Part shown: one piece after another, positions 37,700-50,300 of the stretch | Numbering within the stretch: position 1 is the first letter of the stretch | How the letters are laid out: each line of letters starts with the position of its first letter | Assembly (NCBI RefSeq): GCF_001649575.2 | Contig: NC_051437.1 | Coordinates: 14,051,770-14,115,769, forward strand | Origin: Kryptolebias marmoratus | Lineage: Eukaryota > Chordata > Actinopteri > Cyprinodontiformes > Rivulidae | DNA length: 64,000 nt | Direction of reading: 5' to 3' | Program-made: the position numbers and the translations under genes | The notes under the pieces: generated by a model | What the model saw: the letters and a program-made list of their open reading frames with translations, nothing else | The model's database searches: none | Told to the model about the DNA's origin: nothing

Positions 37700-37796
37700 A
37701 GCTGTTTGCAGCGTGCGTGACTCGAGGAGGCGCTGTTGCTTCTGAAGAAAAACAAAGAAGAAGAGGCGCCCTTCGTTAGCAAGATAGCTACTGCTG
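37700..37796 (+). promoter_or_regulatory. gid8: gid8 non-coding first exon and promoter
   Basis: A donor CTGCTG|GTAAGA at 37796/37797 closes a short 5' UTR exon; the next exon begins after cttttag at 38168 and carries the start codon at 38182. The upstream boundary is not visible. The distance to the dnah12 first exon is only about 0.5 kb, so the two genes probably share a divergent promoter. Confidence 0.5.
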
Positions 37797-38181
37797 GTAA
37801 GAAGCGAGAGAATTTTCGGGTATTGTTCATAATATAGCTGTTATTTTGACATGAGGCAGTAGGATAATACGAGCAAGAAAAAATTAAACATAGTACGGCT
37901 TGTTCTGGTCGTATTTATTCAAAATATACGCACATCGAGGCGGATGTGGTCAGTGTTTTGATTCGTGTTTGATGGCAGTCAGGCTTTGGTGTTGTCGTTT
38001 TGATGGAAGGCCCAAAATATTTTTACGTAGAGCTTCCGGTGCCGTATTTTTGTTAGACCAAATAAATAACTGTTAAATAATTGTTTTATTATTGTGTCGC
38101 TTCACATAGAGCATTTTGAGTGTGTGAAAAGTCTTTTCTGCCGTCTCTGAACCGTCTTGTCTTTTAGGACATATTATCATA

Positions 38182-39908
<1,727 letters not shown>

Positions 39909-40734
39909 GGACAGCCTGAAAAACTATCACCGCATTACAGAAAAAAAAAGATGGACACATTTCATTTATCTATTTATAACCAATGAACCTGAACAAGTTA
40001 GAGTTCAACCTTTTCTTTTGTGTAAGGGTTGCTTTTTGATACCTTTAATAACTCAGAATGAGTGGGGGAAACTGGATTGATTGCATTTTAAAGCTTCTTC
40101 TCTCCCTAAAATAACGTGCAGATTATTTCCTTTGGTATTATGATTTACATATTTGTTTATGTAAGGCTAGTACGGTCCAGTTACACTAGTTTTTCTGTCT
40201 GTTGGCAGGGAAAGTTGTTGGCTTAGGAGGATGCGAATAAAAGCCTAAATTAGGCTGATACTTTCTACGTGTGACCACCAAGGGGAGACGAAGCTTGATC
40301 AGGGAAAACCAATTGCTCAGTGAGCACTGCTTAAGATAAAAACTTGTAAAAATACACACACTTTCAACTGGTGGCATTTCAGCTGGTACTTATATGTGAC
40401 AGGATGAGCCAAAATGGGTTATTCGGGGTTATTTTAGGCTTCTGTTAGTTTCAGTTTAAGATTTTCTTGATGCAGTATTGTTTGAGACATTCATTAAAGA
40501 TGCTGATTAAGATAAGAACGAAGAAATGCAACTTTTTAGACATAAAATGTTATGACAGCAGATGATGGGAGAAGGTAGGAATACTGGAGTGACAGATATT
40601 TTACAGCATACTGTGAAAGTATAAGCTTGAGAGAAGACGATGTGCTCACGGACATGGAAACACTATTACAGGTGGATTATTTACATTTGTAGGCAGGATT
40701 TTTATGTGCTCTATTTGCTAGTTTATTATTTTGC

Positions 40735-40740
40735 AATAAA
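40735..40740 (+). terminator. gid8: gid8 polyadenylation signal
   Basis: AATAAA in ttttgcaataaaagtg, about 830 bp after the gid8 stop codon. It is the best signal before the intergenic repeat region. The interval 39909-40734 is taken as 3' UTR. Confidence 0.55.
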
Positions 40741-40749
40741 AGTGAATTT

Positions 40750-41990
40750 TTAAACTGAGCCTGATTAAGTGTTCTTGAACTCAAAATGTGTTACCGTACT
40801 TAAAAGTAACGACGGGCACGTTTTAAAAAAAGATTACTTCAAATCAGAATAATAAGAATAAAAGTACCACATATAATTAGATCTGGCTGATTAAATTTGG
40901 CATAATCAGAATTAAAAAAATATATATTATTGGATTGGGAGGCTGGTGCATAACTTTGAATAATCTGAAAAATGGATCAATTACTAATCAGTGCCTGGAG
41001 CAAAGATTACTGTCTTTCACCGCTCTGCCTCAGCTTTTCAACCACAGGGTTCCAGTCTGCTTTTGGGAGGAATACAGAGTGAAGTTAGCTGTAAGCATGC
41101 TTTTCCTCTCCCCCTGTTTAATGAAAGCAGGAGGCCTGTGTGCGGTCTGAAGTTTGCCGTTTCAATAAGTGCAGGTTACAGTGTGTTGCACTGACGCTCT
41201 TCTGCTAAAATTCCGTTTAACTCTTGAGGAAATGCTAAGAGGCTTGTGAACGATGCTTTTGTTTTAGCTTGCATATAGATGCCCACATAAGCAAAACGTG
41301 GCTAGGAGCTCTTGGACAATCTCCCTCCAGCCATCACTATTCTCAGATCTACACACAACAACTAAAACTACATCAATAACCTTTTAAGAAATCTCAACCG
41401 AAACAATGTTGGACTTAAACGTTCTGGCCATCTAAATCTAAAGGCTTTAAACAAAACAAAACACCAGTTTAGATTTTTTTGTGGTTGTGTTGGCAGAACC
41501 AGACTGAGGAAAAAGGGAATAAAAATGTCTTGAAATGTTCCATCTTATTCATCAGCTGGTATCTACACATAGAAAGTATGTATTTCAAGAGTAATGCTGT
41601 ATTCAGAAGGTACAGATACTATTTTTCATCCGTGCGTAGTAGCTGTGCTACAAACAGCTCTTTGATGATTTTAACGAGTCAGTTTGACCCACTGATAACA
41701 GCATGTCCATCTCTGATGTACACACCAAGAGTCAGTTTTAATATCAAAATGATTTTTTTTTAAATGTTCAAGAAATGCTATTGAATGCATTTTTTGGAGC
41801 CCTTTTACATTGTCCTAATGCAAAGTTTTACATCGCTCCTCTCCACTTTGTTAAACTTTAGTAGCCTTTTTATGCCTGAATAAGTCAGTAGGTAGAAGCA
41901 TAAACTGGAAAAAAGATTTCTGTGGTATATGGGTCAAAGGTTAAATGATTAATCAATAATTAAAAACAAATAAAAAATGTGGTTAGGTAG
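40750..41990. other. Intergenic, no gene seen
   Basis: AT-rich sequence between gid8 and a transposon at 41991. No open frame above 100 codons and no family match noticed. Confidence 0.6.
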
Positions 41991-43716
41991 CAGGGGCGCC
42001 TCCAGAAAGGTTTCAAAGTGGTGGTCCGTAGGGGCCACTGTTAATCTTGGACACCAAAACCAAAAGCCATGAATTTCAGGAGTTTCCTTGTTCTGTTATC
42101 ATTTATAGGCTAATTTCTTTTAAATACCGCAATGTGGAAGTTTGGGGAAGGGCCTACTGGTATAGGCCTACTTCTGTTTTTTACTTCACAGTTGATAATC
42201 TCAACTGAGAACAGCACAGTCACTTCTCATCTCACTGAAGCTTGTTTTTTCTCTGAAACTCATATTCATAATTGAAACTATCATTCCCTGTAAAGAATGC
42301 AAATCACCTGCTGCCTTGCATGCCGTAGTTTTAAAAAAAAGATCTCCTGAGATCTGTTAGTGCTCTGAGGATGCGTTGCGCATGACGGCACAATTTAGCT
42401 CAATGTCTCTAAAACTGAGTTGCAGTCGTTTTTGTGTTAAGTGGACTCCAATGGTTGATCGGTTGAAGATGCGCACCCGGTGATTACACTCTAGGTACTC
42501 TTACAAAACCGTTTTGCAAAATAGTTGTAAAGACCAGTCCGTCCTTAAGCTTCCTCTGACCGTTGCTGAATTGCTGATTGAGTTGGCCACATCCGCCACG
42601 GATTTGAGTTTTCAGAAATAAAGTGAGCATCTCGGAACTAAGAGAGGCATGGAGCACTACATTAAATGTGTGTCGGATGTTTTCCTCATACCACTTTCAA
42701 GACATTATGAACTCTGTTTTTTCGCTACTCTCTTTGTGGTTAACCAGCTTTTTTTTTTTTTTAACTAAATGGAAAGTTGTTGTGCATTATCATCGTCATT
42801 GCCGTCATCAACCTTCTTTTCAGTAATGAATCTGTTTATTGTCTAGTCTGTCATTCCTACATCACATCCTTGAGCCGCAAAGCTGCCTTCGCGTTTCTCA
42901 TGCAACAACTTTTACTACCTTGCTTGGTACAAAGGTGCATCAGCAGCTGACTGGCTTTAACGTTCAGAATAGCACTGTCCTTCCAAAATGATGTTTTTCC
43001 TCATTTCTAGAAATGTTTTGATCCACACGGAAACACTGCAGTTTGACCTAAACGCTGTAGTAACTTTACCAGGTCTGTTGTCATGAAAAAAAACGTACAG
43101 AGGGCATGGAGCATGCACTCCGAACTGTAAACACAAGCAAAAGGCAGAGGGTGGAGCAAAGCTGGGTTGCTGCTTCATGTTGAAAAAGGTGAGCAACATA
43201 AACAGCACTCTGCGATCTTACTTTGTCGTTGTTGATCTACTCGAGCATGCACGGATCAGCTACTGACTGCAGTCGTCTGTGGTGCGCATGTGTGGTTTCA
43301 GAAGCTGTGGCTTCCTTTGAAATGCAAATCTGGGTCTGAAAATCTTCACTCTGAGACCTGGACTCGAAAGATTTCACCGTTAGATAATCGTCGTATAAAT
43401 GAATGGCTGAACTGCAACAGAAATTGCTAGTTTCACTGAGAATCAGCTTTGTGTAAATGGCCCCTTTGACGTCATTGTTTACAAAAGGTCGTGTGTAGGT
43501 TGTCCATACGAGAACGCACATTTTTCCACCTGGATCCCAGTTTAGAAAAAATAAAAATAATTTAAAAAAAAAACAGTTTAGGGGATCCTTAAACACGGTT
43601 TCCACTTGGGCACGAGGCAGAAACGATAGCTTTTGTTTATTTTCAAAACGCCATTCCCGTGTAGACGGGGCCTGAGCCACTGCCCCGCCGGCCCCCCCTT
43701 TTTTGTGGCGCCCCTG
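41991..43716. mobile_element. hAT-like nonautonomous DNA transposon, 1.7 kb
   Basis: The left end begins caggggcgcctcc and the right end finishes ttgtggcgcccctg, giving a 10-bp perfect terminal inverted repeat of the CAGGGG type seen in hAT elements. The flanking 8-mers ttaggtag and ttgggcac agree at 5 of 8 positions, so a decayed 8-bp target duplication is possible. No transposase frame is evident inside; the longest open frame is about 147 codons and unrecognised. Confidence 0.6.
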
Positions 43717-43989
43717 TTGGGCACTTCACTGAAAAAGGCAGTCACTCAATACCACCTTAAAAGACTATTAACCAGTTTGGAAGAAGCAAAATCTATCTTA
43801 AGTTGTAGAAATGATGAACCCCCCTCCGGCTCTGTGCGTATTTTTTGCCCTGCAGGACAGGAAAAGGTCCCACATCAGCCTCCACCTCAGACAGACAGAC
43901 ACCATCACGCCACGACACTTTTGTTTTTATTTTGGATGCCCCGTCATGTCGGAGGAAGCCCAGAGACAAACACACACCGCTCCACCTTT

Positions 43990-44335
43990 AAGACGCATCA
44001 CTTCCTGATTGGCTCCCCCCCTACCGACCAGAAGAGGAACTGCAGCCGGAGGAGGAGGAGGAGAAGAAGAGGGAGGAGGAGGCTGGGGGAGAAAAACTGA
44101 CACGTGGATTATTCCTCTCAGGACATCAGGAACAACAGAGGCTTCCCTCCCCTCCTCTCCAGCTCAGTGAGAACATCGAAATCCTGCGCCTCCACTTTTT
44201 TTTCTCCTCTCCTGCCTCTGAAGGTTTACTTTTTGTTCTGTCGCCAACAGACCAGAAAGAAAGAAAGAGACAGAGAGAGAGAGAGGGGAGGAAGTGGGAG
44301 CAGTTGATACAGACTCTGTCGTCACCTCTCGTTGA
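43990..44335 (+). promoter_or_regulatory. slc17a9: slc17a9 5' UTR and promoter region
   Basis: A purine-rich tract (gga and gaa repeats, 44045-44090; gaaagaaa/gaga, 44258-44290) precedes the start codon at 44336. No clear TATA box. The start of transcription is not determined. Confidence 0.35.
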
Positions 44336-47300
44336 ATGGCAGTTATTCAAAAATATGCCAAGAACTGCGGTCCGGATCTGGTCTGTCTCAAGGAGAACCA
44401 CCCGCCTGACAAGCCCGGAGCCCCCGGGTGTCACAAGAAGCGGCCTGAAAGCCACTCCAGCTGGTCGAGGTAAGGTCTGAAACTCTGCTCAGCTGTGACC
44501 TCACTTCACACTTCACTCAGGCTCTCTCTCCTCTTTTTTAAAATTTTTTAAATCCTAACATAACCCTTTATAGCAGCCCCCTTCTTCTGCAGCTGACAGT
44601 GGTGGACATCATCCACCTGAGTGCTGACAGGACACTTTCCAGGCATCCAGGACAATAAGTTGACCCAGCTGTCTTCATGAAATCCAGCCCAACATGACAC
44701 GTTTCATTCATATGCTTGGCACCCTTCTGGGTTTATGCTGTAGAGATTACTCAGAGGGTAGTCTTTAAATATATATGGGGGAACTTCGCTTTTTAGTATT
44801 TTCCCTGGAAAGAGAAAGAAGATTTCATTCTTCTTCTGTCTCGGATGCAACACATGACCAAACAAATTTGATTCTGGTATATAAAAAAGTGGCACCTAGC
44901 TGTGGTTTTGCTTTAATCATCTAAGATTATAGATGTGCTATAAGTGCAGATCTTTTTTCCCCATTTGTCGCACGGAATGTGCCCAACTTCTGTCACAAGA
45001 AATGTGATGCTGAGATGTTCCCTTTTCAGTTTACTCTGAATTTAAACGGGTATTGCGAAACAAACCTCGTGTTGTACGAAAGAAGGCTTAAAGCTTGTGG
45101 TTAGGAACTTAAACTTGTGATTAAAAACAGGCAACTTTTGTTTCCATTGTCTGTTATTCGTGTACAGTGTGTGCCCCTGATTAGCCAATCACACGGCAGC
45201 AACTCAGCACCTTTAGGTATGTAGATGTGGTGAAGACGACTTGCTGAAGTTTAAACCGGGCATCAGAACAGGAAATAAAAGGGGATTTAAGTGACTTTGA
45301 ATGTGGCGTGGTTGTTGGTGTCAGATGGGCTGGTCTGAGTATTTCAGAAACTGTTGCTCAACTGGGATTTTCACACACAACCACCTCTAGGGTTTACAGA
45401 AAAGGGTTGGAGTCCAGTGAGCTGCAGTTGTTTGGACAAAAAATGCCTTGTTGATGTCAGAGGTCAGAGGAGAACGGACCGACTGGTTTGAGATGACAGA
45501 AAGACAGCAGTAGCTCAAATAAGCAACAAATGAGCGTCCCTGAACACGTTGAACCTTGAAGCAGGTGGAGACCACACCGGGTACCACTCCTGTCAGCGGA
45601 GAACGCTTCGCTCAAGCTCGCCGATAAGCGACTGGAGGAACGTTGCGTGATGTGATGAGTCTCTGTTGTGTGTGAAAATCCCTGTTAATCAACAGTTCCT
45701 GAAATACTCAGACCAGCCCATCTTGCACCAACAACCACGCCACATTCAAAGTCCCTTAAATCCTCCCTTTCTTCCCCATTCGGGTGCTTGGTCTGTACTC
45801 CAGCAGGTCGTCTTCATCACATCTACATGCCTAAAGGCGCCGAGTCGCTCTTTGTGATAACAAGCATTTGAACAGGCGGAGATAATAAAGTGGTTCATGG
45901 GTGTACAGGAAAGGTTTGTACTTGCATACGAACAAACAGCCTGACCCAAAAAAATGGTTTGGAATTTTAAAATGGGAAATGTGTAGGAACCCTGTGTTTA
46001 GGGGGCTTTTTACTATTAAGTCTGAACTTGCATACTAGTGTTGGAAGGGGGGTTTGTTTTGTTGTTTTTCCACCCAAACACACCTCCTCCTCCTCCTTCC
46101 TCCGTTCTGCGCAGGCCTGTGGCGAGGCTATGGACGGCGGTGCTGTTGCTCGGGACGTGCCTCCTCTACTGCGCCCGCGTGGCGATGCCCATCTGTGCCG
46201 TCAGCATGGCGGAGAAGTTCAGCTGGAGCAAGAGGGAGTCCGGCATGGTGCTGGGCAGCTTCTTCTGGGGATACTGCTTCACCCAGGTGTTCGGGGGCTA
46301 CGTCAGCGACCGGTGAGACGCGCGGCGTCCGCTCGGGCGGGCTCAGAGAAGGCCGGCGCGGGCGCCCTGCTGGTCATCAGCACAGTGGGCTGTTTGCATG
46401 GAAACGTCACTGGCGGAACCACTCTGTGGCTGTGACGCAAACAAGCACAGCAGTGTTTGCTTAGTCTGGAGAGATAATGCTGCGCATAAAGCTCAGTGTT
46501 TTCTTTGTCTTATCATCCCGGGCATGGGTAAACAGTGTCATTAAAAGATAAATCTGCCCTTGTGTCAAAAGAGTTACTTGACATAGAGATGTCATTTAAA
46601 CATTAAAGTGTGTTCATGTTGCTACAGATATTTGATACTTTAAAATATTATCAAGTAGTTTTGTAACACCCATTTTAGGAGAGATTTGGCCAAGATACCT
46701 CTCTTACAAACTCGCAGCAACATGTTGAACATAAATACAGCGTTGGCATCCTGAAATCTAGGTCAAGACATGTCTATTTAAATGCTTGCTTCCAGTATAT
46801 ATAAAAAAAAGGAAACGACATGTCTTTTATATTCACCAAAAGAAAATGCGGCCATACGAGTTATCCAAGTTCCAAGTGTCCGCCCGCCTGCATGTCCCTC
46901 ACGCTGTCTCTCCGTGCTCCTCCAGAGTGGGAGGTGAGAAGGTCCTCCTGCTGTCTGCAGCTGCCTGGGGGTCAATGACAGCCTTCACCCCCATCCTGGC
47001 CCACCTCTGCTCCCAGCCCATCCTCTCCATGACGGTGGCCCGCTTCCTCATGGGCCTGCTGCAAGGTGAGGGGTTTGCCGGAGGTGTCCTGGATGAGTCA
47101 CCGCTTTGTCTCGTACAATAATGTTAGACGTTGTGCGATCTGTCGGAGCACGAAGCACTGAGGATCAAAGCCGACTGAGGCAGCCGTCTTAAATGGTGTT
47201 AACTCCATAAATTAATCCGCTTTTTAGATGTACATGCAGTGGTTTCTTTCTGAAAGGTTTCCTAATGCTACAGACAGCGCATATGCACACACACACAGAC

Positions 47301-50300
47301 ATGGGCACGAAGCATTATTGCCTTGGGTAAACAGTGTTGGAAAAGCTCTAAGTGATTTGACTAAAAAGAGGTCTAGTTGAAGCTTCAATTGCACAGCATT
47401 AAACACACAGCTCTGTTTATTCTGGTGAAAGCACAGGAAATACTGTTTGTGTTTCAGACAAAGACCATTATGAATGTTGGGTAATCATGTGGCGTTTATG
47501 AATGCTAATAACAGCATTTTTGGTTTGCTGTATGGGCGTCTTTACGTTTCTTGATATACTACATTGCTCAGGGCAGTTTATCATTTTGTTTGTCTTGATT
47601 ATCACTTGCTGCCTTGAAGGGTAGGCAATGATGTAATTGCCTGTCTGTCTGTTAGCACAATATCTCAAGAGCTAGTGGACAGACTATAATGAAACTCAGA
47701 AAGTTATATCTACAACTGGTTACCTTTCAGGAGTTAACCAGGTTGCCTCAGTTAATCAACCTTAGCAAATACAAACATAACCATAACTCAGTTTTACAGA
47801 CATTGAGCTAAAATCTGGTGTGGTAGTAGCTGGGGGCCATCCACAACACATACTCTGAGCACAAACGGGTCTTTGTTTTAAACTTTGGCGTGTAAGGCGG
47901 CGAGGGATATGCATTACTTCACTGCGTGCTTGTTATGTTTTTTGTAAACATATGTTGTTTTAAATTTCTTCTCTTTTTTGCTGTGCATTAGGAGTTCATT
48001 ACCCCTCTCTGGCAAGTCTGTGCTCACAGAAGGTGGTGGAAAGTGAGAGAGGCTTCCTCATGAGCACTGTGGGTAGTGGCTCCTACCTAGGGTGAGTCAA
48101 ATGTGCTGCAGTCAGGGAAATTTAGGGAGAAAAAGACTTTTCTGAAGTGCTTAAAAAGTGATTAAAGCTGTGTTTGTTGTGAAAGCTAAACCATTTCTAT
48201 CCAGCTGTTTAAACGCTGCACTTGTGTGACTTGTTCTTTTTTCTTTTCTCTCTTTTTTTTTTTGTCAGCACTCTGGTGATCGGAGGGGCTGGTTCCCTCA
48301 TGCTGGACCTGTACGGCTGGGAGAGTGTTTTCTACGTCTCCGGCCTCATGTCAGTCCTGTGGGCCTACTGCATGTGGAAATACCTCCTGAAAGGAGAAGG
48401 CGAGCGTCACTGCTGTCATTTCACGCTCACGTCTTGCACCTGCTCAACGGCGTCCCACTTTCCGCTCACGTTCATCCGTTTGTGTCTGCAGGGCCTATAA
48501 TCACCCTGGAGTCCCTGGGCAGTGGCGGGACCCAGTCGAAACTTAACAAAAGACATTGGTTACGGATCCTCAAACAACCTCCTGTCTGGTAAGATTAGAA
48601 ATAAAGCCTAAATGTGCAAATCTACTCACCGTATGTGTAATACATACCCTCATGTCTTTTGGTGTGAAGTATTGTTGCATTTTTCTTTTTATAGTAGTAT
48701 TAGCCACACAAAATTAGAGCTTAGTCAACACTTTATTCAGGTTATCCAAAATGCAAGACATATACAGCTTTATATAAGTGTATATACTAAAGGACAAACT
48801 TTGAAATGAGAGTTGCCAAAGCAACATACACATGGTTTTATAACTTTAACGTTAACTTCAGCTCTCTGTATTCTCATGCACTGAGTTGTTCCACAGTATG
48901 TCCTTCTAGTGACGTCCCAGAGCACAGGCGTGAATGTCCAGCCTCGGTGTGAGGGTCACGGTTTGGAACAACAGGAAAGAGAAACCAGTGCCAAATGCTA
49001 GTGTTTTTGTTTAACAGACAATAACTTTCCCAGACGCAGAGACAGAAGAACAAACCACCCCTGCTCGTGGGCAGGGTTTAGTGTAGCAGGTCGCGTACAG
49101 CAGACTCGTCGGCTGGGAACGTCATGATAAAAGCAACATATTTTACTGTCTTTTTCATCCAATCTGATCTGCAAACTGTAACCCACAGGTCGCGGGTTCC
49201 ACAAAATGTTTGATAAGCTCCAGAAAGTTATCTCTTAATGAAAAAAAAAGGTACTAAGGTAAAACAAAAACCAAATTGTGTTTGCTTCAGTGTTTAAACC
49301 CAGTGTAAAATAAGAAGCAACACAGATCTCCCAGTGCCAAAATTTGAAGATAAATAAAATGTGAAACCCTCAAACTTAGCTTCTCCGTGGGCTGAGTGTG
49401 GGAAGAAACAAAATAATAATAAAAAAAACTCCTTGATATCAGGGATATTGAATAAATATACAAAATAGCTTGCCACGGTACTTTTCAAAGCACTGATTAC
49501 ATGACGCAGCTGCTTATCTTACTCCCACCTCTCGCCTCCCTCCCAGCTGCAGCTGTCCGCGATCACTGGGACTGACACACTGCTCTAAGTCACATTCCCG
49601 CCCCAAACATCTGTACCGAACTGTCACTGTATGGTTACACGTACAGATAAACCTCTAACAGCTATGCAACTAATATGCTCCATTTCCAAGGTGACCTTTT
49701 GGGGTCTGATGATCAGATGAGTAATATCCACCTGGGGAGTGACAGATCGGATCTTTTTGTTTGGCTTTAGGCTTGTGTCATTAACTCACTGTTGGATAAT
49801 TGCGTTTCAAACCTGTGTGTGTGACATAGAGAGGGAAAGAAGGAATGCTGCACACGCACGCCAAACCAGCTCAGCATCATTTTAAACAAATAGGACGTTG
49901 TCAGCAAAACCGAGCAGCCTTTGAGAGAAGGAGCTCGGCGCTCTCAGGTGTAACTAAGTGTTTGTCTCTTGGCTCTCTCATCAGCGCCGTGATAGTGACG
50001 CACCTTTGCGCCGCAAGCACTTTCTTCACTCTGTTGTCATGGCTGCCAACATTCTTTAAAGACACTTTCCCCGACGCCAAGGTAACGACAAAACTCCTCA
50101 CGCTCCTCGAACTCCTTCCACTTCACCTCCAGTTTGCAAAGGAAAAGTAATTAAAACAGAGCGGATGCACTGTAGCAGCTAAAATCGAGAAAAGGCTGGC
50201 GCTTTATTTTTAACATCGGTCTCATCTTAGGCGTTTAAACCTTCCTGTGCTTCTGTTCTCTACAACGCCTGCGCTTTGCTCAAATCTATAAAAAGTTTAT

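Noticed and set aside
46028..46464. Long plus-strand open frames overlapping slc17a9 exon 2
   Set aside because: They are other frames of a GC-rich coding exon; the transporter frame alone continues across the splice sites.
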